Shown piece by piece: positions 36,290 to 47,444 of a stretch of 64,000 nucleotides of DNA. The translations under genes and the position numbers were made by a program. The notes under the pieces are model-generated. The model was not told the origin of the DNA, did not search any database, and worked only from the letters and a program-made list of their open reading frames with translations. Origin of the DNA: Haemaphysalis longicornis (Eukaryota; Arthropoda; Arachnida; Ixodida; Ixodidae); NCBI GenBank assembly GCA_013339765.2, contig CM023448.1, positions 196,394,409 through 196,458,408 of the forward strand, read 5' to 3'. Each line of letters opens with the position of its first letter. The first letter of the stretch is position 1.

Positions 36290-36900
36290 CTGTAGATGAT
36301 GATGTTCGGGTTTTTATGCTCCAAGGCCGACTAAGGGCAAAGAGCGCCAAAGGAAAGTTATTTCATGAGAATAAAATGACAGTAAATGTAGAGGATTACA
36401 GTAAAATTAAATGCTAAGTGAAATAGCAGGAAAGAAAGATGACTGGTCTAAAGGGCCAGGTCCTCGAGATGTGTGATAAGAAATGAGAGGTAAAAATTTG
36501 ACATCGGTGCGAAGCTTAAAAACGCGTTTGACGGAAAACATCTGCTCGTCTCCTAAAAAGTACAATGGACGTTGTAGAATATATTGTCTGTACAGTTGTG
36601 GGAAGTGTTTGCGGCGTCATGTGGGGTCAAGTGCCTTGCATTGAATGAGTATGTTGATTACGGAAAGGCCCTCTCCGCACCCGCTGCACAGGGGTCTTAA
36701 TGATCAATTCCTATATCAGCATGCTGTGAAATCCACAGCCAGTAATAGGCACGTAATTAAATGTAACCGTGAACCCTCGTGAGAGAGATGTAAATTTCGA
36801 AATACTTTCGACATACTCCCTGTGTGCAAGGCATTCGGGAATAATGAAAAGAGGGTGTGTGGGAGGTGGCTGTCCGAAATGTTTGCCGGGACGCACATAG
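36290..36900 (-). pseudogene. LINE ORF2 3' fragment (zinc-type C-terminus)
   Basis: The minus strand near 36690-36600 reads C-x2-CG, then VINILIQC, matching the C-x2-C...H/N-x4-C block that follows RNase H in I/Jockey-type LINEs. A LGDE...F segment follows (near 36555). The 3' end is rich in CATCAT. Frames are broken throughout. Confidence 0.55.
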
Positions 36901-37502
36901 TACGGGAGGCTAGCGTTGATTGCGATTCGTTATCCGGGTCATACGTCCGTGCGTTGGGCTTAGATATAAAAGTACAATACATGAAGTCTGCCAAGGTGCC
37001 GAAGCAGCTTAAAGAGAGAAAGACTGGTTGCAAAATCCTGGAATTCCAATATCATAAGAAGAAAGCTTAGCGAATATTTTACACGAAGTAAAGTTTTTAA
37101 TCGATGACGTAAAAGACGTACATGATAAGAGGACTAAAGGACACTCTTAAATCATGTATTCGGTGGCGACCATTTTGATCCAAGGTGGCATTTCACAAGA
37201 TTCTTCTGAAACCTTGTTCAATGCGCAACATACAGACTGCAGCAATCGTCATCGTTGAATATGGGATGGGTAGTAAAGCGTCGCATGATACTTGATAACT
37301 TTTATGTAACCTGTCGGGAGAGGGATCAGCCACGTATAAAGGTTCTGCAGCCTCTTATTTGACACTTAATGTTAAGTTTAAATTTGCGGTAATATTTTGG
37401 TGAGCTTGCTTTACCTTTCTTGTGAACAAAAATTTTTGAAGAAAAAATATGAGTAAAAAATCTTATTGTCGGCATTGTGTTCCCATGATGCTTTTCATGC
37501 TA

Positions 37503-38475
37503 AAGTGGAACCTCGATAATATGACTTTCACGGGACAGCGCAAAAGCGTCGTATGACCGGGGGTCGTATGACCGGGCTGCTGGTATATTCCGGCCTAATA
37601 GACGGTCTCACGTGACAGGTGGGCTAACAACTTATTTAAACTGCTAAAATTAGCGCGTACCCCCGGGATTTGCGAACCTTTAGAGCAAATCCAATGTTAA
37701 AAACAAAAAAAGAAACTCCTATTTTCTGCACCTCTCCGCTTCCCCGGCGTGTGAGCTAGCCCGCCAGCCACGCGCTGTGGGCTACGCGACCCCGTGCCGC
37801 CGCTCGAGAGATAAGGTCGACGTGGTCGAGCAAATCGACAGTGGAAACGGCGATTGTGAAACTGCTAAGTCCAAGCGAAACGAACCACAGTACGAGACGG
37901 CGATGGAAATAAGGCGGCACAGAAATGAGAGGAGCGACATTGAAAGACACTGATAATCAAAAAGCAGAGAGAGAGGGAGAGAGGAAGTCGTGAAAAACAA
38001 GAAACTTTGATAGAGCCTGGGAGGAAAGCAGGTGCTCAGTCATTGCCGTGGGTTTGCGTCGTATGTGTTTTCACGTTCGGCGGCGGCTCGATAGGAGGTT
38101 CAAACTTACGGTCCGCCAGCCACCTGAACTTTGACTTCTCGCGGGTGGCGCATTGGCGTACTGCTGCCGCGTTGGGCCGTCGAAGGTTATCTACCACCTG
38201 CTTTCTTGCGTCTGTTCAGCAAGTGGTCTGGCCTGCCTGCAGACTTTGCACATCAAGCAGCGACAAACGGCCGTTGAGAATAAAAAAAGGTCGAGACCTG
38301 GCGGGGAAGTGTTGTAAAAATGGGAAAAACACCAGTTTATCCGCGCCAGTGTCCATCGTATGAAGCGAACCGCGTGAACCCCAGCGACGTAGCATCGGGG
38401 TTTTTGTGTATTGTTTCTATGGGGAGTTTGCCGGGACCGCGGTGATACGTCGTAAGAAGCGGGTCGTCGTAAGTG
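37503..38475 (+). mobile_element. Possible pogo/Tigger-like remnant
   Basis: The left edge reads GTGGAACCTCGATAATATGA with CGTCGTATGACC repeats; the right edge, read inward, repeats ACGACG blocks. Inside (37795-37950) the plus strand has a basic frame with KVDVVEQIDSG. This is suggestive of the N-terminal helix-turn-helix of CENP-B/pogo transposases. Terminal repeats do not align well, so this is tentative. Confidence 0.3.
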
Positions 38476-41084
38476 CGGGGGACTTATCCTGCAAAATCAA
38501 GATCCAACGCTGTCCGCTCTAATCCTGATGTGCGAGTTCCGAAAAGCTGCATCCGCTCATCAAACAAAGAGAACAAAAAATACTGACATTTCATCGGGCG
38601 GATCCTGTTACATGAATCTTCCAATTTTTCCTCCCAGATCTTGCACTGATCCTTGCCTCCCTCCATTCTACATTCCGCTATCATGAATGCTGCATGCATT
38701 ATCATCCATTTGTGCAATAAACCATTTATATAACTTACGCTCAAAGTATTGTTGGAGGTACAACCTATATAGGGCCGAAGCACATCTTCTCCCGGACGAA
38801 CGGAGGAACCGTAGTAGGAAGAACAAATTTCCCCGCCGTTGTTTTGCTTTCACGCACCACGCCACGTGCTGAAACAAAGCTAAATTATAAGCCAGAATTC
38901 AAGAGAAAGGTTCCGCTGAATTCTTTATTTCGATAACACTTCCGACTAGTGACGTTTGCGGAATAAAGATAATCAGTATCTAAGCCTTGTGGATACCGCT
39001 TACTGTATCGCTGTACGAGCAGTCGGCCATCTACTCTTCTGAACCAGGCGACAACACTGGATCAGGTCTACAGTGCACGAGGAATCCCAGGAGGGAGCAA
39101 TGACGCTCATTTCTTACTTTTCGCCAGGCACACGAGCCAGCAAAGCGCTCGGCGTGTTCGCCGGGGATTAGCCGTCCCTTATACCGGGACGCCTGTAGAG
39201 TCTTGCATCGCAGGCTTGCGGGGTTTGTACAGGAAACGCTGCAGGGGCTTTCCTGTGTGGCCATCTTTCGTTCCGTGGTCGAGCGAGAAGAGTAAAAGTG
39301 CGTTCGCATTGAATAAAGTGCCTCCGCTGCTTAATGCGTTACGACGGCCGCACACCGGCTCCGAATCCAAAGGATCGGTGCGCCCAATCCTTCTTCCCGA
39401 CATCTACTTTTGCTCTTTTGCGACGAAGCTGTCTATGTCACTTTCGCCAGCATCTTTCATGCCCTTGTTGCAGACAGCAAAAAAAAAAATCAAGAAAAAA
39501 TATCGTTCTCGCCTGGAACCAGGCGATAGTACTAAAAGGTTTCCTTGCAGTAAAGAACACTGAAAAAATGCCGTCTGATGCTTCAATCCCATTCCAAGCG
39601 TCCTTTTAACAGATCACCGTAAGTGACAAACTGCGTAACGACTGCTATTGCGTGACCCAACCGCTTGAACTATAGCGCAGTAGGATGGCGATGTGTCTTC
39701 ACTAGACACATTCGTCCAACAGTCAACGGAAATAAGGTAACACAAGAATACAGGTAGCGCTAACCATCCCCTGTTGTGAATTGAAACGACAGTCACGAAC
39801 TACTGAGATCAGAATCGGTGTTTCATGTAGCGTTTAGGGGCTTCGTGGGCGCGTGTTGTGTCCTATCGGAATTAACCTCGTGCGACGTTCCGATCGAAAG
39901 ACTCCAATTGAAATATAGCAAACTTCAAAGTGTCGGCATTGTCATAATAAGTACAATTGAAGGGTTTGTCGTCATCATAAGCGCTGCCTGGTCCAGATGG
40001 AGGTTGTGTCACCCCACAGCTTCGCTGACCCATCGTTGCATCCCAGGTCAATGTAAGTGATTTTAAATCCTCATTTATCTCATAAAGCCCTGCGTGATCT
40101 CTAAGCTTCCTTAGTTGGAGCTTACTATTCTAACACATTTGACCTACTCTGAATTCATAGATTACGGACAACTCGCACCAGTATTATGTGCGGTGTGCAA
40201 GTGGTGCCGGACGCACATGGTTGCGCCATTTTTCCGTGCGCACCTTATGAACACTTGGTCAACGGGTGGGTATTCGCGTTTTTACATTCTTAAAGGCGTG
40301 TCTGCTCATCGATTACAAGTGGAAACGTCCGTCCTCAGCATTGATCGTATCAACCGAAATGCCAAAAAGCCTACAGTGGGTTAACACATTTCCCGTGGCA
40401 GGGCTAATCGGTTGTGCCCTGGCAGTCCTGAAAATAACGGCAGCGTCGATCCCTCGCACGTCAACAGGTGCGCCTGCGAGCATACATTTATGCATCGTTA
40501 ATCTTGGCCCGAGTCAGGCCCTCGTTTATGACGTAACGCACATTTTAGCCGCCTGTCGCACAATCGTAAAACTTTCGCGCCGACTGCATCGACGGCTTGA
40601 AATGAAAATGATCAATGGAAAGCGACCGTTGCTTAGGCGTTTACTGCGCTTGTGTTGTTCATATACGCACACTTGTTTTGACGACTTGCTGACACATGAC
40701 TTGATAGCTTACAAGAAGCAGAGTGCATATGCGCATGCGTTGTTCGCAACGCATTTGTTCTCTCTCCGATAGTTGCTGCCTGTTTTTTTTTTATTTCTCT
40801 GTCTCCAACATCCTAACTTTCGAAGTAATATTGTGTAGTTGCCTCTTTTGCTTTTTTCTGGATGGTTTTCATTTATGCCTCGATCGGGACACGAGTTGGG
40901 AAAAATCTATGCTGCTTTTTCTGCCTTTGCTGATAAAACCTGTCGGCACAGTGATATTTTTTTTTCTGTTTCTGTTCACTAATTGGCAGTATGTCACGAC
41001 TTGTTTGCAAACTGAATGCACACAAATCAAACGTGACTGTTTTGTCATTGCTGACCACACTCAGGTCATATATTGTTGAAAAAT
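38476..41084. other. Unassigned DNA
   Basis: No repeat family recognised. A 168-codon plus frame at 40266-40772 shows no domain or splice support. A duplicated phrase (GAACCAGGCGA) occurs at 39041 and 39517. Confidence 0.4.
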
Positions 41085-42332
41085 GTAAATCACGAGTAAC
41101 ATTTTAACATACGAATATGCATTAGGCACAGCGAAAATACGATTACTTTTGTATTTTTATGAACGAGTTCGGATTTTCCTTCTCGGTTATAGAGCTTTCT
41201 GAGACGTGGTGCACGGATCATGATACCGGTACATTTGGACGGATACTGTGCCGTTTCTTTAAACAGGAATTCGAAAAGGGGTGGCGTCGTTTGCATGTTT
41301 ATGAAACTGGGCTTTACCTGCAACTTCCGCGATGTTCTTTCTTGGTCCACAAAAGACATTGATCTAATTTGTGCAAAATGCGACAATTTTGTGCTTTCTG
41401 CAGTGTGCAGGCTATTTGATGGTAATTCGAGCCAAGTCTTCGGGTGTCTAGATGCTATTTTATTATTCGTCACCGCAAATCAATACTCTTTTAATTTTAG
41501 GCGAGGACATAAACTTTGATATGTTGATAAGAAGTCCTAAACAGACTGAATTATCTGGCATTCTCGCTTCCCATTTTTTGTCCAACGTAATAACCAGCCC
41601 TACACGAGTCACTGCAACTACTAAAACTTATAGAACTTTGTATTACCAATCTATCGCATAATTACATATTTGCTGGTACCAATAATATGACACTTAGCGA
41701 CCATTTGCCTATCTATTTGGCAAGTAATACGTAAAATATGGCAAAAGAAGTCCCCGTGAAAAACCAAGATATCAACGCGATTACACTGTCGCAGTTCCGA
41801 GATGAACTCGCCACTACTAGTTTTGAGGTTATTCGTGTTCTTCGGCTCATACCGCAAATAAACGTTTCATTGAAATTTTTCATCTGTATATAAAAAATAC
41901 TTTCTGTACAAAACAATAACTCAGCCAGAATGTGCACGTAACCGTTGGGTACCGTTAGGTTTTTTTAAAAATGAAAAGTACAAAAAAAAGGTTATTCCAG
42001 GTGTTCTTGAAAAATCGCTGTTACAGTGCACTGAAAGCGTTCAAGGCCCACAGAAAGAGTCTTGCGAAAATGTTAAAGCAAGCCAAACACGACTAATACT
42101 ATACTATTTTCAATGGCATCATAGATACCAAGCAAATGTGGAAAATACAAAACAAAATTATATCTTCAAGTAAACAAGCACCCAGTGTCGACGAAATTAC
42201 CTTTCATAAGCATATAATTAAAGGAAAAGCATTAGCCAATAAATTCAATGGCTAATTTACTTCTACAGTACTTACGACGAAAATGCGCTACGTTACTTGC
42301 CATTGCCTGTAGCCCCGTCGATATCTATTACC
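41085..42332 (+). pseudogene. LINE endonuclease/RT-linker remnant, 5' part
   Basis: Frame-shifted pieces read in order as an apurinic-type endonuclease domain: LSETWCTD (near 41190), a Lys/Gly loop (about 41275), GEDINFDML (about 41500, normally GDFN-D) and SDHLPIYLA (about 41697, the catalytic SDH block). The linker to the reverse transcriptase follows, with blocks such as DTKQMWKIQNKIISSSKQAP near 42128. It belongs to the CR1/Jockey-like LINE group. The hAT element at 42333 interrupts it; the reading resumes at 45746. Confidence 0.75.
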
Positions 42333-44258
42333 CAGTGTTGTACAGAACGGCGTTCCAAGTAACGGCGTTCCTGGAACTAGTTCCTTTTGGGAGGAACGGA
42401 GGAACGTCACCGTTCCATTAAGAGTTGGTGGAACTCTCACGGTAACTCGTTACGTTTACGAAGGAACGGCAGAGGGAACGGCGTTCCTTCTGTAAACGTT
42501 ACATCGCTAGGATTTGGCTGTTTTTTGATGCTACGGCTTTAGGGCGCTGAAGCTAGAAAAAAAAGGCGCAATGCCTCCACTGGGTTTCTCTTTGTATAAG
42601 CTGCCCAATTTGCCCGCCCTTCTTCGGAGCGTGCTTCCTCGAAGGTCAAAGGCAGAAGAATAACTACACATCGGGCTGCAGACTGTCGGGCAGGTTGCAC
42701 CGGGTGCACACGGCCTGGTCGCCCCGTCGGCTGCAGATGCGCATGAGACAGGTGTTCCGGCGCCCCTTTGATTCGTCTTCTTCCACGAACTCTTCTTTTG
42801 TGCATAACAGTGGAACGCGTAAGCCGCTCAGCAGAAGACGCGACTGTACCGTGTTCATCGCACACATGTTATCCAGAGTACAGGCAGCCGTGCCAGCCGA
42901 AGGGGCCGTACGAGACTTCTCTGCTGTCTGCCAATGGACATCAGGTTCGCCGGCGTTGCGCTCACCCCGTGTAAATACAAGGCGTCAAGCTGTTAGCCTC
43001 GGATTCTTGAAATATTGCCGCTGCCGCCCAAAGCGATGCGAGAGCTATCTGATCTCATGCGGAACAGCAACCACCCCTGAGAGCTGGAAGCCGAATCTGA
43101 CCTCGGACGTTCGATCGCCCTACGGCACGGACATTGCGCTCGAACGCGCCGCCGTAAACTTCGTCACGCAACGAGCGGACCATTGGTTTCGTAATGTGTC
43201 CACTTCCAGGTTTGCTCTGACGATTGGTTTTCGAATTTTGCTCGGAGTTATGCCGCCACCTTTCCTTCACATCAGAGCAGTGCGACCACTGTGGTGTGTT
43301 ACCGACCGGTTCCGACCAGTGCTTCAGGCGGGCACTGATAGCGAGCCGAGTAGCGTATACTCACGTAGGGTTACCAACCGTCCCGGATTACGCGGGACTA
43401 TGCCGACTTTTCATACAACGTCCCGGGTAACGCGCCGTCCCTCTCAGGACAGCTGCATGTCCCGGATATGTTCCGGACCGCCTAGTTAGGACTTATTTTG
43501 CAATCCAAAGCACGTTCAACAAGTCGCGTCACGCTCCGGAACACAAAGGTAGCGCGAGCATGTCCAGGCAGAGCTTCAGGTAAAGCTGAACTTCGCTTGA
43601 AGCGCGACAACATTTACAAGTACATTCTCCAGCAAGAGAAATTATTGCGAGTGCCATGTAGTCAGATGAAGTACACTTCAAGGAGCCGCCACAATAAAGA
43701 AAAAAAAGATTTCCCTGGAAAATACCGGCATAAAAACTTGATTACCCCCCCCCCCCCCCCCCCCCCCGGACCTGGCTTCGGTAACCCTAAGCTGGTGGCT
43801 GTTGCCGGGCACAGAGTTCCTCCATTCAGACAACGAGAAGGCGGAGGCCAAACTTAAACACCGTAGCGTAAAGTTACAGCAAACAAGGCTGCGGCAAAAA
43901 AGGCAACCATGAACTCGGCGAATTCACGCTCTGAGGCTCTGTTGTTGACGCACTGGCTCCGATGCTCGCGCATGCGAGAATTTAGGGAGAAAACCGCAAC
44001 AGTCAAAGTTATGCGCACGGCACCATAGAGTGTTTCAACGGCGGTCAGACAGAAAAAGTTAAAGCTGTTCCGCTCAATGTGCAAGCTATCGGAAGTGCAG
44101 AGCAGTGATTCGCCATAATGGGCTGCAGCGCCGTTATCCGTTCACTGCTGCCACCCACTGAATTTCAAATTTCCAGCCTTCGCAGTGCTCGCGCGCCCCC
44201 TGCCTGAAACTGCTCCAGCGGGAGTTCTGTTCTTTTTGCGCTTGCTTTAATTTCGTAT

Positions 44259-44507
44259 GCTGGAGCTGCATTGCGTCATTTCGAACGCGTAATTTTTTTC
44301 TTGCGCGGCTGGAGCCTTTCTGCGTCATTTCGAACGCGCCATTTTTTTCTTGCGTGGCTGGAGCCTTTCTGCGACATTTCGAACGCGCCATTATTTTCTT
44401 GCACAGCTGGAGCCTTGCTGCGGCCTTTCGAAAGCGGCATTTTCTTTTTCTTGCGCGGCTGGAGCCTTTCTGTGTAAATTCGAACGCTTCATTTCTTTCT
44501 TGCGTGG
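44259..44507 (+). repeat. 49-bp minisatellite, five units
   Basis: Units start near 44259, 44308, 44357, 44406 and 44458, each opening GCTGGAGC and ending in TTTCTTGCG. Unit length is 49, once 52. It sits inside the hAT element; 49 is not a multiple of three, so it is not a protein repeat. Confidence 0.9.
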
Positions 44508-44889
44508 CCGCTTTTTTCGCTTACTATCGTAAAAATCAATCCAACGAGCGTTCCTAACTAAATGAACGTGGGGGCTGAAGGTTATATGCGCAGATTTTGC
44601 CTGAAATGTACCTGCACTTTTCTTTGCGCTACATAACGGGGAGATGTATGACAAGCGCCAGCAGTTCGCGACGTTTGAACGGTTATGACTATTTAAACTG
44701 CGGGGTCATCGAAGCCTCAGCGTGACTCCCTGACGCCGGTACAGAAGGCTCTACTTAGGTCCGTTATCTCACTGCGCCACCTGATTCCGGCAGTCGCACC
44801 GACCGTTAGCGAGATAAAACGAAAAGGCAAGCCCATAAAGTGCTCTGCACTTAATATACACGAAACAACCACTGTCCGTGGAGAGTGCG

Positions 44890-45130
44890 GGTTGTATGCT
44901 AGCACACGCCTATAAGAGCATGCGGAGGCACTTTGCTGAGCCTGATGGACTGAGCCAACTTATCCTCAAGTACAACACGGCAGCACTTTCAATAGCTTTG
45001 GTGGTAGGGCTCTTCAACATTGCCAACAAGGTGTTGTCGAAAAAAATGGGTTCGTCTGTATGACAGAAACATCGAGCTGCAACACTTGCTGAGTTCGAAC
45101 AAATGACCCTACTAAGTTGCGAATATGTAT
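44890..45130 (+). pseudogene. hAT transposase C-terminal dimerisation remnant
   Basis: The frame reads LILKYNTAALSIALVVGLFN, then NKVLSKKMGS. This lines up with the hAT dimerisation block, normally LPSSAPVERLF plus a basic L-S-K-R segment. The key Pro, Ser, Glu and Arg have changed, and a stop at 45061 breaks the frame. The domain assembles transposase in active elements; this one cannot work. No N-terminal BED finger or DDE residues were found. Confidence 0.65.
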
Positions 45131-45745
45131 TCTGGACATTCTTTTCTCACCCACACTGTAATATTGAATCAGCAATCATTAAACGCCTATGCATTGTTCC
45201 TGTCGATGTGGTTTCTAGTACAAGACATTTATGTTCGTGCACGTGAGTAACTTTTTATTTGCACATCTGCAGCGCAGTATCCTGACTGCGTCTTTGAAGA
45301 CCCAAGTGGAATACGCCATATGTGTCGCACTTGTGATATACGAGCACCACGCTTGCAGTTAAAAATATGTCGGGTGCTCCCTGAAAAAAAAAATCCTCTA
45401 GGAGCATTTCATTGAATTTTTATCTCTAGATAATCTGCTGCCGGTGGTGTAGACATTCGAATAAGATACGTAGTGTTGCATATACGTAGTAATATACGTA
45501 GCAGTTGCGTAAGTGTGATGTGAGTGTTAAATTGCTCACTTCATTTCGTCTGAAGATTATCTGGCGCCACATTTTAATTAAAGAAATCAAATGTAACGTT
45601 AATGTAACGAGACGTTACAATGTTCCAAGTGTAATTGGAACGCGTTCCTTTCTCAATATAAGAACTTGAAACGGGAACTCCTTTCAAAACTGGAAAGCAA
45701 CGAGGAACTATTCGTTCCTATTTTAGAGGAACGCGTACAACACTG

Positions 45746-45880
45746 CTATTACCCATACGGAACAAACTGAGGTAGCAAACTTTTTTATGAAACTTAAAAA
45801 AGTAAAAGTGAAGACACTGACGGCAGAAAAATGGAACCGGCTATTTTTGCTATTGATTTATTAGTACCCTATCTGATGCA
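45746..45880 (+). pseudogene. LINE remnant, part after the hAT insertion
   Basis: The reading resumes as TEQTEVANFFMKLKKVK (about 45764), then a stretch of the RT domain ending near LMHIY. It runs directly into a TA microsatellite. Confidence 0.65.
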
Positions 45881-45903
45881 TATATTATATATATATATAT
45901 TAT

Positions 45904-45950
<47 letters not shown>

Positions 45951-45952
45951 TA
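45881..45952. repeat. (TA)n microsatellite
   Basis: Near-pure AT dinucleotides, probably expanded from an AT-rich codon stretch of the LINE. Confidence 0.95.
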
Positions 45953-46372
45953 TAAACGAGAAGACTAACGGGCTAACGGGTAACTAACGAAAGTTACCTG
46001 TTAGTCTTGTCGTCTAAGTACATTTTTACCGGTGCTATCGTACCTTCTTCCTACGCATATTGCAAGCATGCTCTGCGCATCGCGTCCTATTTACAGCGAG
46101 CGGGTCGTGCTATTGTGGGCAACATCCGGTACTTCATCTTCCCCTCATAATCACCCTAATCAATATTCCTCCCATACTCTTCTAGTGAATATCGTCGTCA
46201 TCGGAGGCTGGTTCCACATCTGCGACGGCTGCAAGGCTTCCAATTAAACGTGCTCCTGCACCTGTCTCTCAAGCACGCCTCAAGTGGTGGAGATCGACTT
46301 ATATCCCGTCCTCTACGCCTTCCGATCGCACGCCTGGAGCTCCGTTCCGGTCTCTGTTTACTGTCACAAGCC

Positions 46373-47380
46373 ATGCAGCGTGAAGCCGGGAGCAACTCCA
46401 CTGGCGCTGCTGCTGCGCCTCCGGCGTTTTCTGTGACCAGCCGCCAGCGTGACCCACCGTTTTTCTCCTGGCTCCGCGGCGAAGACGTCGATGACTGGCT
46501 CCGCACCTATGTTCACGTCAGTGCATTCAACTGCTAGGGCGACACGGCCAGCCTCGAGAACGTGTCTTTTTCCCTAAGGGAAGTGACAAAAATATGGTTG
46601 TTCAACAATGAAGCCGGCATTGATGACTGGGCCAACTTTGCCCAGCAGCTGCGTAAGGTTTTCGGCTCTCCATCCAATCGTTCGGGCGTGGCCAAAAAGA
46701 AGCTGTCTGGTGGTTTTCAACACCCTGAAGAGACGTATGCCTCATACATCGGGGACGTCCTTACCCTGTGTCGCGGCGTTGATGAAAGCATGCCGGATGC
46801 CGACAAGGTACGCCACCTTCTCAAAGGAATCTCTTCATTTGCATTCAATGCACTGGCGGTTCAACTTCCTAAAAGTGTCCGCGATGTGCGCGAAGCGTTT
46901 CAACGCCAAGATTAACTGCAGTCTATTCGCTTGCCACAGGACGCTCGGGCTACTCAGTCGCATATGACTGGGAATTAATGGCTCTTATTTGCGAAATCAT
47001 CCGTGAAGAGCTGTAGCTCCATAACCAGCTTACCCTTCCACGTGATTCCTTTCGGAAGGATGGACCTCAGCTGCGCGACCTTGTCAAGGAGGAGTTGGCA
47101 TCCATGACCAGTCTGTTGCCAACCTCGTATCCTATTCCTAACGCTCCAGCTCTTTCGTAGTCGGCGATCGCCTCAAAGCCACCCTTCCCGCAAGAAGCTT
47201 CGCTGGCTCATGGGCATTTCACAGCGATCTCTCCAGCAACTACGTCCCGGTACTATTAATACGCCAACATGCGACCCCACCGCCAGGCTTTCTAGAACGA
47301 TTGTGCTGTCGGTTACTACTGCGGTACTCGGGGACACATTGCCCGTTTCTGCAGGCGACGTCAGCAGGATTTATCACGTT
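46373..47380 (+). pseudogene. Gypsy-type gag pseudogene
   Basis: An ATG near 46373 opens a frame with a Ser/Ala-rich lead. A retrotransposon gag (capsid-like) region follows: DDWLRTY (about 46492), IDDWANFAQQLRKVFGSP (about 46619), EETYASYIGDVLTLCRGV (about 46729). At the end is a zinc knuckle of C-x4-H-x4-C form (47317-47353) that has lost its first Cys. Stops at 46536 (TAG, where a Trp is expected), 46912 and about 47015 inactivate it. No protease or pol follows, only short ATTTATCACG repeats (about 47368-47440). Gag would package element RNA. Confidence 0.75.
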
Positions 47381-47444
47381 TAAAGCGAATATTTATCACG
47401 TTATTTATCACGTTATCACGAACATTTATCACGTTATTAAAGCG

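Larger units (their letters stand above)
42333..45745 (+). mobile_element. hAT-family DNA transposon, degenerate
   Basis: Terminal inverted repeats CAGTGTTGTAC (42333-42343) and GTACAACACTG (45735-45745) are perfect over 11 bp. The 8-bp target duplication CTATTACC lies at 42325-42332 and 45746-45753. Eight-base duplications and CAGTG-type ends mark the hAT superfamily. Both ends are crowded with GGAAC/GTTCC motifs (about 11 left, 7 right), likely transposase-binding repeats. A transposase C-terminus remnant is at 44890-45130. It inserted into a LINE already in place. Confidence 0.85.

Noticed and set aside
40266..40772. 168-codon open frame
   Set aside because: No domain, no splice context, and composition typical of a chance frame.
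42695..43489. 264-codon open frame, the longest in the window
   Set aside because: It lies in GC-rich hAT interior and shows no transposase or other domain. Overlapping frames on both strands are also open, so base composition explains it.
45955..46012. Rho-independent terminator-like hairpin (AAGACTAAC...GTTAGTCTT)
   Set aside because: It is a short palindrome in retroelement-rich eukaryotic DNA next to a TA repeat; a bacterial terminator makes no sense here.
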